A DNA stretch of 64,000 bases from Avena insularis. Lineage: Eukaryota > Streptophyta > Magnoliopsida > Poales > Poaceae. The notes under the pieces were generated by a model. The model did no database searches. It saw only the letters and a program-made list of their open reading frames with translations, and was not told the DNA's origin. Position 1 is the first letter of the stretch; every line of letters begins with the position of its first letter. The DNA lies in contig CM042696.1 of the NCBI GenBank assembly GCA_023614405.1, positions 335,163,211-335,227,210 on the forward strand. The letters are read 5' to 3'. The translations under genes and the position numbers were made by a program. Below are positions 23,188-34,100 of this stretch, one piece after another.

Positions 23188-24869
23188 TGAAGGGAATATG
23201 CCCGAGAGGCAATAATAAAGTGGTTATTATCTTATTCCATGTTTATGATAAATGCTTATTTTGCATGATATAATTGTATTGGTCGGAAACATCAATACAT
23301 GTGTGTTTAATAAACAAAAAGGGTTCCTAGTTATGCCTCTCTTATAGACTAGCTCGTTGATTAACAAGATGATCCAGGTTTCCTGATCATGGACATTGGA
23401 TGTTGTTAATAACGAGGTCACAACATTGGTAGAATGATGTGATGAACATTCATCCGAAGTATAGCATTACGATCAAGTCATTATGTTTATATTGCTATAA
23501 CATCATACGAAGTAATCTTTATCCTTAGACCATGAGATCATGTTAATTGCTAACACCGGAAGAGTATCTTGATAACATCAAACGTCACACTGTAACAAGG
23601 TGACTATAAAGATGGGTTCAGTGCTATGAAGGTGTTATGTTGAGGCTCATGGATCAAGAGTGGGATTTGTCCATCCCAATGAAGGATAGATATACTCTAG
23701 GCCCTCTCGGTGATATCACATTAAGATAGCTTGCAAGCAAGTGATGTGATCACTAGAATGTTATATCACGGGAACAAGAAAAGAGTGCATGTCGGTAACG
23801 AGATCAAACTAGGTATGGAGATACCAATGATCGAATCTCGGACATGTAATATATCGCGAGACAAAGGGATTTAGTTACTAGCATTAAAGGTTCTTACGAT
23901 CACAGAAGTCATCGTTGAATGTGTAGGAGTCAGTATGGATCTCCAGGTCCCGCTTCTGATTATTGATCGGAGAGGGGTCTCGATCATGTCTGCATTATTC
24001 GCGAACCGTAGGGTGACACACTTAAGGGATACCGACACCATTTGGAGCAAATATGTTTCAGATAAAGGTTTAAGAAAGCGCTGGAATTATTTCAATAGAC
24101 ACCGAAACTGTTTCGGGTGAAATTGCTGAAATTGGTTCTGCATGTAATATTGAAATGTTGCAGGGGGTTTTATGTAAATGTTTGTTAATTAAAGTAATTA
24201 ACAAAATTCTGAATAAAAATAATAAAAGAGTTTTATTAAATGAGAGAGCATTAAATTTGGAGAAATTTAATGCATTTAAAGTGGAGACTTTAAAAGAAAA
24301 TGTGAAGAGGCATTTTAATGTGGAGGGGTTACCACCACATGAATGGGGGAGGTGAGTCACCCCCATGCTTGACCATGAAGGAGGCGCACCCCCCTCCTCC
24401 TATAAAAGGCCACCCTCTTCCTCCTTCTTCCTCACACCTCCTCGTGAAGGATCTCTCTCTCCCTCTAGTATTATTTCCCCATGGTCTCGGATTAGCGAGA
24501 TACATGTTCCCGGTGGCTTTATCTGGAAAGGAGTTGCTTTGCTTCTTTGGAGCGAGGGCGGAGGTTGTCGAGTGCCGGACGTGTGTGCGATCACGGATGC
24601 ACTGCTGCGGTGCTAGACTTGGTGGTCTGGAGCTGGATCTGAAGGGCGTCTTTGGAGCCGGACCTGCTCGGACTTCCTCACGATCTTGAGATCGGCAAGT
24701 GTACAACTACATCAACCACGAGTTCCTACTCGTTAACAAAACTCGTTGTCTTCGAGGGTAAGTTTTTGATGGACGTATGTCCACGTGTTGCTTTTTACCT
24801 AGTAGATAGATCTTGGCGTGTAGTTCTCATCGTAGGAAAATTTTTGTTTTCTATGCTGCGGACCCAACA
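23188..24869 (+). repeat. 3' LTR of Copia A
   Basis: Partner of 16600-18288 with the same termini, except gacccaaca at the end. Small indels account for the 7-bp length difference. Confidence 0.92.
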
Positions 24870-24874
24870 CATTG

Positions 24875-26796
24875 TTGCGCCTAGGTGGCAGCGTCTCCGT
24901 AGGTGCAAACAGAGTGTCAAATTCATGCACCACTTCCTCAATTTCCAGAAATGCAGTTGTGTTTTGTGCTGATTCAATGCTGAACAATGTCATACCGATG
25001 AATTGGTTGCACTTGGACACACTGAGCTACCGCGCCCCGGCGAAGCAGCCCTTTTAGCTTGCGAGCACTGATGGGGCGACTAGGGACCCCTGCATCCTGA
25101 ATCCCCTGCAGTGTAATACGACGGCCTTGATGCGAAAAGCGCATTCTCCGTAGTCGCCAATGCACCCACATTGGGCTGTGCTCCTCCAACCAATCGCCGC
25201 CCAGAATGATATCGTAAGAAGGCAGTGGCAGTACTTTCATATCTTGCTTGAAGGTGTGCCCCTGTGTCCACCATGTTAATTGCTTCACCTGCCTATCACT
25301 GGTCATCATCTCTCCATTTGCAACCACAAACTGTGACGGAGCACACGGTGAGGTAGGAGTCTGAAGCTGGTTCACCAAAGCAGCATCCACAAACGAGGCT
25401 CCACTGCCAGAATCGACCGGAATAAGCACCTCCTGTTTGCCCACACGACCATGGAGTCTGATGGTGCGACGCCGAGGAGAAATGGTGTCAGCTGCTGCAG
25501 TTAACTCGACACACATCAACTCATCATCAGAACTGGAGTCGCCAGAATCACTACCCACTCTGTGTTCCATGGGTAACACCTCCAGGAGTTCTTCTATTAC
25601 GTGTAGAGGCACTTGTGCAGGGCACTTGTGAGTGCGGCTCCATTTGTCTCCGCAAGTGAAACAAAGCCCTTTGGATTTGCGAAAAGAACGCAATGCTTCT
25701 AGCTTGTCGTCCCATCGAGGAGTGTCAGCTTTTTTGCCTTCATCTGAACGTGGAACAGTCTTGCCCTTGTCAGAAGTGCTCGACAGCTTGGAGCTGTATT
25801 TAGATGAGGAACGTTGATGTTGGTGACACAAATTCTCCTGCTCCGATTCCTGCAAGAGAGACAACATAATCGTAGTATCGAGGTCTTGAGGAAAACTTAA
25901 CAAAACATCAGAGCGAAGTTCATCGGCCAACCCGGCAATGTAACGCTCCACAAAGAAGACCTCACTAGTGTGTGGATCATGTAACAGAATTTGGTGGCGG
26001 AGATTATTGAATTTGGCATTATAAGCTTCTACAGTGGTGGTTTGTTGGATGTGGAGAATTTGGCGCATGAACAAATTGAATTTGTTTTTGCCCTAGTAAG
26101 CTTCTACTGCTTTGTACAGATCCTCCCAGTAAATAATATATTGTCGAGACTGCAGGGTTTTCAGCCATAGCGCTGCATCCCCAATGAAATTGAGCATGGC
26201 AAATTTGACTTTCATGAGGTCAGAAATGCAAAAAATCTCAAAGTACATTTCGCAATTGTATTTCCAAATCGTGGAATCAGTGCCGTCGAATTTTGGGAAA
26301 TCCATTTTGAGAGTGGAGTGGTAACGCGAGTGATTTGCGGGTCGCTCATAGCTCTCGTCTCCGCCATACCCATACGTGGAATTGAGGGGGATCATCATAC
26401 CAGTAGCCGGGGGAGATCGTTGAGACCCGTAAGTCTCGCGAATCGGCCCCCGTGGAGTCGAGTCCCCGCCGTTCAGCCCCGAAGTTCGCAAGCGGTGCTG
26501 TCTTGGAGAACGCTTTGTGGAGGAGGTCGCGACTCAATCGCGCCTAGACGCGCCGCCGTGTCCTCGGCGTGGAGCTTGAGCGTGGTCGCGGTGGTGGAGA
26601 GATCCACGACCGCTGTGTCCATGGCCTTCATCCAGGACGTGAACCCTGTGAGTTGGGTCGCGAGGGCGTCGAGCTTCTCGTTGGTGGCTTGAGCTTGCTC
26701 CGCCGCCGCTGCCACCGCCTCCGCCATCTGTCGCTCAGCCGTCGAGGGTCGCTTGGGTGCCAGCTCGCCGCCCGATTCTTCCGGTCGCACCGGCAC
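24875..26796 (-). pseudogene. Gypsy chromovirus gag and aspartic protease
   Basis: Gag runs from about 26796 with an Ala/Glu-rich coiled segment (MAEAVAAAAEQAQATNEKLD), then the core MDFPKFDGTDSTIWKYN and a capsid-like stretch to 26093. The next segment (26074-24974) holds a zinc knuckle of the CFTCGDKWSRTHKC type (residues 138-151) and a protease with DSGSGASFVD (catalytic Asp 221) and a later IILGGDWL. A frame change sits near 26500 and an in-frame stop at about 26090. The coding frame then shifts near 24990 and runs up to the Copia A insertion point at 24874. Confidence 0.88.
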
Positions 26797-26897
26797 CCGG
26801 ATTTACAGCAGCAGATTGAGATCCGCCGCCGACCTCGATGCGGAATTACCAATCAGAAAAAATCAGGGACGGTGGAGATGTGGCTCCTGATACCAAG

Positions 26898-27122
26898 TGT
26901 TACGACCTTGCTATGGTTCATCGATCAGTACTGCTTAATACCGGAAGGATTCTCCCCTCAATTGGAATTACAGGAAGGAAGGAGAACTCAGTTCTAATTT
27001 TCAACTTGGAAAAGGGGAAAAGCTATCTAGTTAACACGCTCCTCCTCGTCACGCCGTGGACCGGTACTTGGGCTACTGCTCCTTGGGCCCTGTCGCCAGA
27101 TGCAGTGGGCCGGGTCGTGACA
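26898..27122 (-). repeat. 5' LTR of the Gypsy chromovirus
   Basis: 225 bp, the partner of 13605-13829. Immediately outside is AGCGG, the WRKY target duplication; immediately inside is the tRNA-Met primer site. Confidence 0.93.
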
Positions 27123-27596
27123 AGCGGCTTCGGTGACGTCGACGTCTTTCTTCTCGTCAGTGACTGCAGGAGGCTACGGCACCGTGTCAAAGGGCCGGAA
27201 CCAGCTGGTGTCCTCCGGCAAGCCGCCGCTCGCTGCTGGGACCAAACGCAAGCTACTGCAGCAGCAGCAGCCCTGCGCGAGCGGCGCGCACTCCGATGCT
27301 GGTGGCCGGTGCCACTGCTCGAAGAAGCGTAAGCACGGAGCGAGGTACACGATGCGCGTCCCCGCGGTTAGCTCGCGCTCGGCGGACATCCCGGCGATGA
27401 GTACTCGTGGCGCAAGTACGGGCAGAAGCCCATCAAGGGGTGTCCTTACCCACGCGGCTACTACAGATGCAGCACCGTGAAGGGCTGCCTGGCGCAGAAG
27501 CACGTGGAGCACGCCAACGACGACCCCGCCATGCTCGTCGTCAGCTACGAGGGCAACCACCACCATGACTCTTCGCCGCTGGCCGCCGCCAACTAA
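27123..27596 (+). pseudogene. WRKY group IId transcription factor, 3' half with WRKY domain
   Basis: Resumes the WRKY protein after the retrotransposon: a Ser-rich segment, GRNQLVSSGKPPL, a poly-Gln run, then the IId zinc-cluster region GGRCHCSKKRKHGARY and [14 protein letters not shown] one-base deletion near 27395 shifts the frame just before the DNA-binding domain. In the new frame the heptapeptide WRKYGQK is perfect, followed by [15 protein letters not shown], Cys residues spaced C-x5-C and the final NHHH supplying the zinc-binding histidines, ending at TAA 27594-27596. The R-type intron that usually interrupts the PR-GYY position in plant WRKY genes is absent. The gene was therefore broken twice, by the insertion and by the frameshift. 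Confidence 0.9.
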
Positions 27597-28169
27597 AGCT
27601 TCCTGGCAGTGGCAGGATCTGATATCTTCTTACATTTGTTCTTTCAGTTTGTAGTAGCAATACGTAGTGCTATTAGTGATCTAAGCCTTGTGTAAAGAAT
27701 GCAAGATCAATGGATTTTTCTGAAATCATTTTGCTTCTGCCGCTTTTTGGGACAAAATTCAGCGTGATACACTTCGATTCTTCTCACTTTGGGCAGTAAT
27801 CGCAGTACTGATTTACTCGACATTTAATATTTCTACTACAGTACTCCATTTGAGTTTTTTTTTTCCTTAGAGAGAGAAAAAGTTTGTGCTGGTGGCCAGG
27901 TACTAGCAGCCCTGTGTCCAGGTAAATGGGGCCATTAACTATTACATTAATTTTTGGGTTGTGGGGACCAGCTGCAGGCAGTACTGCCCCTAGTCAAAGG
28001 CGAGTGCCCATGATGGGTCGCTTTCGCGGCCCGGAAGAGCTCTGGAGACTGGAGTAGTAATTTGATTTTTTTTTAGTTTTCTCGCGTGTCGTTCTATAGT
28101 TCACATCCGTGGCCAGTTTGTCTGTAGAGATAAGGGCATGTGCACGGCGCGCACGATTCTGTCTCTTTA
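27597..28169. other. WRKY downstream region
   Basis: AT-rich sequence after the WRKY stop, probably former 3' untranslated sequence and flank. No poly-A tail of a retrocopy and no further gene were seen. Confidence 0.5.
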
Positions 28170-28804
28170 GGCCCCGTTTGAAATACAGGATAGTAAAAAC
28201 AAGGAAATAAGAAAAACACAGAAATTGAGATGTTATATCTTAGAAATCCTATAGAAATCTAAAACACAGGAATGGAAAATTATCACCATTTGGATTGAAG
28301 GATAGGAAAACCATAGCACACACCTGACGGTTGGTCCTGTAATTCTTGTCATGAGCAGTGCATGTTATCTTTGGTTCATTATTTCCATAGCTTAAACGAG
28401 TTAACACGTTATATTTGCCGATAGAACAACTGTGTGTGGTGCTGTCCGCTCATCGCCATGGATCCCGTTCGGCAACGTTGCTAGATACTCCTAGGTACTC
28501 ATGTATATACGAAGGCAATGCATTTGCTTTGGTGCTAGGCAGGCCTCTAAGCAGGCTTTTTTCTGGGCACCTAACGAGAGAAAGAAAATGCAGAAGCTAA
28601 CCGACGCAGTTTGTTCCGTGCGTAGGAAACTTTCCATTAGATCCAACCGAATTTTTATTTTCCTGTGAAACTTGAAGCATAGGAATCCAATCCTGAGAAA
28701 TTTCCTTTCCTATTCCTACAATCCAAAGGGGACAAAGGAAATATTTCCTGTACAATTCTTATCCTTTGAATTTCATTTGAGAATCCCGTGTTCCAAACGG
28801 GGCC
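28170..28804. mobile_element. PIF/Harbinger-type non-autonomous element (635 bp)
   Basis: Inverted termini ggccccgtttg / caaacggggcc, flanked by TTA at 28167-28169 and 28805-28807. The interior near both ends is A-rich on one side and T-rich on the other, typical of these grass elements. No transposase frame is present, so it depends on a partner in trans. Confidence 0.8.
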
Positions 28805-28898
28805 TTAGATGGGACCGTGGTAGTCACTTTTAGCGGTGCGACCCATCTATCCGCTCTGTCGTTTCCTGACGTTATCGCTGGTTAAAGCTTTGTCAATC

Positions 28899-29189
28899 GA
28901 GAACCAACCCGTGGTTGGATGGTTAGGAGGGCAGTGGTATCCCCAGTCCACCAGAGTTTAAACCCCAGGTTTAACGTTTTGGTGTCTCATAAAGGCGGAA
29001 TATTCTTTCAGTGGGAGGCGGCGTTCCCGTCGATAGCCGCCTGTGGTGACTTCGTCAATTTCAAGACCCGCCGGCTCAGTCACTCGGAGGTGCTCATAGG
29101 GGTAGGGTGTGCGTGCGTGTGTTCATAGGGGTGAGTGTATGTACGCATTGTGAGCGTCTACGTTTGTACTGTGTTTCTCAAAAAAAAAA
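28899..29189 (+). mobile_element. Au-type SINE with 9-bp target duplication
   Basis: A tRNA-derived head (gagaaccaacccgtggttgg) with an A-box-like tggatggttagg and a B-box-like gagtttaaacccc provides an internal RNA polymerase III promoter. The body (ggaggtgctcataggggtag) and the A-rich tail match the Au SINE of Triticeae as I recall it. The 9-bp sequence ttgtcaatc occurs immediately before (28890-28898) and after (29190-29198), a perfect target duplication indicating fairly recent insertion. Confidence 0.9.
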
Positions 29190-29400
29190 TTGTCAATCAG
29201 CTCAAACACTTAAATTCACGGGCAAATAACACACAAATTGATTAGCAAATAAAATGACAGACGTGTGTCATCACACTTTTGGGCATCGGCAACAAGTGGC
29301 CAATGGATCTAGAATGTGCAAAAGGGGCAATATCATACACAATGTACAAAAAATGGCAGCTTCTCTGCCCAAAAAGATACAGCCGCCGTTGCCATTGCGT

Positions 29401-30606
29401 TCAAGCATCGCGAGCCTGGATGGTCTGCTGCCTCCTCGCGACCCAAGCCCTGCGATCGGGGTCGGTGATGGTGTCCAGGTCGGTGAGCATAATGGCATTC
29501 TCCCCGGCCATGATCTTGGCTTCGGCCTCCTTGGTCTTGGCCTCTGCCTCCGCCATCCTAGACCTGGCCTCGGCCTCCTTGGCCTTGGCTTCGGCCTCCT
29601 TCGCCCTTGCCTTGGCCTCGATCTCCATTAGCATGTGCTTGGCGTTGCCCTCCTCCACCTCGATAGACCTCGTCTAGATCTCGACAAAGGTCTTGGTGGT
29701 GGCCTCTTTCTCTTTGCATCACCTCTCTTTCTTCTTGGCGATGGCCTCTTCCTTCTTCTCCAGGAACTTTTTCAACGTCTCCTGAAATGCCAAGGAACCA
29801 GCCTGGCGGGCGATGTCGGCCTTCGTAGCCTTGTGGTCTCCAGGCCGGTGGTCACGGGCGCCTACAGGGTTGGCGAAGCCTTCATCATTGCCATCGTCTA
29901 GGTCGATTATACCGCCCATAGAAGCATTGCTCTTGCCCTTCTTCTTGTTGTCAAGTTCTTTCCAAAGGGCATAGCTAGTCTCCCATTTTTTGCAGTCCTT
30001 GATCAACGTCCAACAATGGGACAATGTGAAGGACTTGTTATCATTCAACTTATTGAAGTGCTCAATTGCTTTCATGACCTACATATATGGATGCCAACAA
30101 TGGCTCAATGCATATGCAAGACATCGACAAGGAGAGGAAGAGGTTTTACTATGTCAACCGACATCATGCCGCTTATTTTCCTTTTCGTCACCATCTCGTA
30201 TGAGCCTTGGAACTTGGTTCCCCATCGCTTGGAGAGGGAGAGATTATTTCGATCGCTATAGAAGGCGTCCTTCCCGAATTTTCTATGATCATGGAAGAAC
30301 ATGCCCACCTTTTTCCAGTAGGCAAAGCCCTTTTGCTCGGCGCCGCATAGTAGATCTTGTCATCGTCGATGGTGTAGCTCGAGGTTCGTTGGCTCAACTT
30401 CTTGCTGTCGACAAGCGATGCCACAAGTGAAGCGACCAATGACGCGGTCGTGACCCCCTCGCCCATGGAAGTGCCATCGTTTCCAAACAATGACTCATCA
30501 GCAATGTTGTAGGCATCTTGCTGGGTCTCTCCGTCGTCGCCATAGCCATCGCCACCCTCATTGATCATGTCGTGCATGGCATCCTCGACATCGTTGGCCA
30601 TGAAAT
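29401..30606 (-). pseudogene. NAM-associated-type protein, exon 2 (gene split by Gypsy E1)
   Basis: Minus-strand coding remnant starting at 30606 with MANDVEDAMHDMINEGG and acidic sequence, followed by a trihelix/Myb-like portion (KRWGTKFQGSYEMV), KSFTLSHCWTLIKDCKKWE, and a highly charged Lys/Glu/Ala coiled coil (AKAKEAEARSRMAEAE) ending RRAWVARRQQTIQ and a TAG-type stop near 29401. This order matches the large grass family often annotated as NAM-associated or Harbinger-linked proteins. Frame changes near 30300 and 30090, and a stop near 29690, show decay. The 5' exon lies 19 kb away at 50090-50760, beyond Gypsy element E1. Confidence 0.75.
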
Positions 30607-30654
30607 CTTACACCCAATTTGGCCATGATAAAGAGGCGGGAGAAGTATACTAGC

Positions 30655-31130
30655 TGACATGGGTAGACCCTACGGGTACTCGAGTTCGGTATATACGGTC
30701 CAGATACGGCGGAAGCCCACAGCGTTGCCAAGGCCCAAATGAAAAATTCGAGTGGCCCACGGACTCTCAATTGCTTGCGAGACAAGAAGAAGCTTAAGAT
30801 AGAAAGTTTAAAGGGAAAACCCTAATCAGAATCGACTACCGAGACCTAGCCTATCTATATAAAGGCTAGGAGGGGGCAGCGAGGAGGACACACGCAACCC
30901 TAGTTTCGACAACTCTCTCCAGATTGTATCTGCGTGCCCCTGTAATCTTTGATTCCTTCGTTAATTCCAAGAGCAGACAAGCAGGAGTAGGGACCTCTAC
31001 GAGGCCTGAACCTGGGTAAAACTTGCGTCCCCGTGTGCTTGTTTGCTAGCTGACTGATGCCTCCAGCGCTCCCTCCTTCTCCAAAACCCAAGTCCATAAC
31101 AATGGGCATTGACGAGTTAAACCCTCGTCA
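30655..31130 (+). repeat. 5' LTR of Gypsy E1
   Basis: 476 bp, with tatataaag at 30856-30864 as a likely promoter. It ends at accctcgtca, next to the primer site. Confidence 0.9.
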
Positions 31131-31141
31131 ATTGGCGCCGT

Positions 31142-34100
31142 CTGTGGGAATTGGGAGTGCTGATGTCGCGGCTTCTTCGGCCCCATCAACCGCGATCAAC
31201 AACTCCGCAACAATGGAGATTCGCCATCTCTTCGGCGCGTTCGACTTCACCGTCCACACACCGGCCACTCGCTCGGCTTTCCAGTCCGTGGGCGATGGAA
31301 TCAATCTGGCGATTGGGAGCTTCCGCTTCTAGGTTGCTCAGATGGGCACGCTTCGCATGCCTGACCAGCCAATGACACCCGTGATTGCTCCAGCATCGTG
31401 GTTACCGCCACCAATCGGCACCCTCAGCGAGCTCAACACCTCGGTAATAGCCAGGAGCACGGACATCGACAGTAGTGGCGGATCTGATCTGGTTGACCTA
31501 GCCATTGAAGATGGAGCCTACGGCTCCGGATCTGAAAGTTGCAGGAGCAACAGCTTCCCCAACTACTTCATGTGCGCGGTCATCAACGCGGGCGACACCA
31601 CCGCCAATCGCGAAAACGCTGGCCCCGGATCTGGCACCGGACCGCCCAACGGCACTGAACCACCCAGCGGCAGCACGCCCAACAGCGGCCCCACCAACGG
31701 TGGCAACGGCGCGCCCGTCAACAACGGAGCGGCAGTCGAACCGCCAACCATGGTGAACGAACACACAGGAGAGCGTGTCATGATTAAACTCAACGACAAC
31801 GAGTGGGCCTATTGCCGACAAGCTCTGTGAAGGCAATCCTCTACCCCCTGGCACGCCGTAGGACATGCTGATGGGCTACCATTAGCTACTAAAGGAGGAG
31901 TACAGACGCCCGCTACATGCAATCATGCAACTCGAGGCGCGTAAAAAGGCGGCGGATGAGTCGAGTCTTCGACGGGCTGGGCTCTCCTCTCATGGAGGAT
32001 CCTCCTCCAAAGGCAACGAGTACGTGGCCAACAAGAGGTGATCTCAGATGGCCCATCTCACCGAGCAAGAACGCATAGAAGCTGCAAAAGTCCTCGACTT
32101 CAGCTCTATGACAGTCGACACGCGGGGCAACATGGTCCCAAAGACACTGCAAGCCGCGGTGACAGCGGCCACCATGTACCTCCATGAGCTGCCATGCACC
32201 GATCTATGATCGCGGGCTTGGGGCTAATCGAGGCCGCCCTCGACAAAGAGCCAACGCCGGAGCCAAAGAAAGGCAAGGCACTGGCAAAACGCTATTCCTC
32301 ACCCTCGTCCAGCGACGACAATCACGACATGTCTCGGCGTCGCTGCTCACGGCAGCACGATGGCGACTATGATGCGTGCGATGACCTCACACAATGCAAA
32401 ATCAACAAATCAAGGGCAAGACATGCTCGTTCGACTGATTCAGAAGAGGATGATACTGAACTCTATAGCGCTAGATGCTTCAGCAGGGCCATCAGGAAGA
32501 AGCGAATGCCTAAAGGGTTCAAACTCCTATCGGAGAACCCAAAGTTCGACGGCCTACAAGACACAAAAATCTAGTTGGAGGACCACATCTTCTCTGTCAG
32601 GCTACATGGCGGGAGTCGAAGCACGGCCATGCAATGCCTGCAGCGACAGCTGCAGGGCGCCACCCTTGCATGGCTCAACAATCTCCCACGCGGATCCATT
32701 CGCAGCCGGGAAGAGTTGGTCTACAACTTTGTACGCAACTTCAAGGGCACTTATAAAAGGCCCGCATCAATCGAAGAGTTGAGGAGCTTCCAGCAAAGGT
32801 CAGGCGAATCGCTACGCTCGTACATCCAGAGGTGGTCCATCATCAAGAATTCCGCGGAAAACATCTCGGAAGACCACGCAATTGACGCGTTCAATGGCGA
32901 TGTTCGCCGCATAAAGCTCAGGGAGGAGCTGAGCCGCTCGAAGCCCAAGACAATCGACAACCTGATGGAAATTACGAATCGGTGGGCCAACAGAGAGAAT
33001 TCGGTGAAAAATCACACCTACTTCGATGACGACGATGACCTCGAGCACAGACGCGACCATCGAGGCAAGCGGCGAATGTGCATCTACGATAACCGCGACG
33101 ATGTCAACATGGTTGCAGCCGGCTACGCCGACAAACGCGACGACAACCGTAACAGCGTCTATCGCAGCGGTGGATTCCGTGACTCCGGGAAGACCACATA
33201 GGTGTGGCAGCACCGCACTCGCGAAGAGGCACCCGCAACAACCATCGAGGATAAACTGTCCGGGCCGTGCACCGTGCACTTCTACATTGACAAGCATGAC
33301 AGCAAGAAAAAATCCAGCCACCTTCTCAAGGACTATCGCACGTTTCTCAAGCTCCACGAGGGTCTGGCTCGGATGAATCACGACGCAGTCAATAGGGGCT
33401 ATGGAGTCGCCCCATGCATCGTGGCACATGGAGCTCCTCCACCACTGCCCGTACCACCACCACCTGTGGCCGCACTGGTCTAGAATCACGGAGGCGAACC
33501 ATAGCCATGACCCGTGGGCAACATGGGGATGATCCAAAAAGGGCGTCCCTCAAATCGAGTGCAGAAGGCAATCACTCGCCAAGTCAACCTGGTGATAAAC
33601 TCTCCACCTTCCACCACTAAGTACCTCAGTGGAAGCGACTCCTCCATCACCTTCGACAGGCATGACCACCCACACCAAGTTCCTCGTCCAGGCCACTGCC
33701 CCCTCGTACTCGAGGCGCAGATTGGGGGTTTCGACATGAGCCGCGTATTCATGGATGGCGGCAACGACATTAACCTAATGTTCGCAAGTACCTTACGTGC
33801 GATGAGGATCCCTCTGACGTGTCTGGAAGTCTCAGACACGACATTCCACGGCATCGTCCCATAGAAAGGCGTATATCACCTGGGAAAAATCAACCTCGAC
33901 ATCATCTTCGGCACGCCGCAAAACTTTCGGCGAGAGCGCATCGACTTTGAGGTCGTCAACTGGCCTTCACAATATCACTGCATCCTCGGACGTGTCGCGT
34001 TCACGAGGTTCATGGTAGTGCCACACTACGCTTACCTACAGATGAAGATGCCGGGCCCAAACGCTGTAATCACAATCAACGGCAACTTCGAAAGGTCCGA

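Larger units (their letters stand above)
16600..24869 (+). mobile_element. Copia A: LTR retrotransposon with dead coding region, nested in the chromovirus
   Basis: LTRs at 16600-18288 and 23188-24869 (about 1.69 and 1.68 kb), target duplication CATTG at 16595-16599 and 24870-24874, primer site gtggtattagagcc at 18289 (initiator Met tRNA type, one mismatch) and purine-rich aagtgggagac before the right LTR. LTR start and end (tgaagggaata ... gacccaaca) and overall size match Copia B at 36931-45265, so they are one family. The interior (18289-23187) keeps Copia-like traces but no open frame above about 75 codons. The LTRs look about 95 percent identical over the part I aligned by eye. Confidence 0.93.
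13605..27122 (-). mobile_element. Gypsy chromovirus retrotransposon inserted in WRKY, itself split by Copia A
   Basis: Complete LTR-to-LTR structure on the minus strand: 225-bp LTRs at 13605-13829 and 26898-27122, target duplication AGCGG (13600-13604, 27123-27127), a primer-binding site complementary to initiator Met tRNA just inside the right LTR (minus strand TGGTATCAGGAGCC), and a polypurine tract (AACAGGGAGGGAA) beside the left LTR. Order of domains from the right: gag, zinc knuckle, aspartic protease, then (beyond Copia A) RT, RNase H, integrase and a chromodomain-like C-terminus. Short LTRs plus a chromodomain fit the Reina-like chromoviruses. Without Copia A the element is about 5.2 kb. 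The LTRs differ at roughly 13 of 225 positions by eye, mostly transitions. Confidence 0.93.

Noticed and set aside
24318..24706. 120-codon frames in the Copia A LTR
   Set aside because: They lie within the GC-rich LTR promoter region and recur in every LTR of the family with shifting frames.
29276..29300. Left terminus matching the transposon-like end at 51064
   Set aside because: Only gggcatc matches; no extended inverted repeat and no target duplication.
29254..29901. Plus-strand Leu-rich frames at 29.3-29.9 kb
   Set aside because: Reverse complement of the charged coiled coil of the minus-strand NAM-associated gene.
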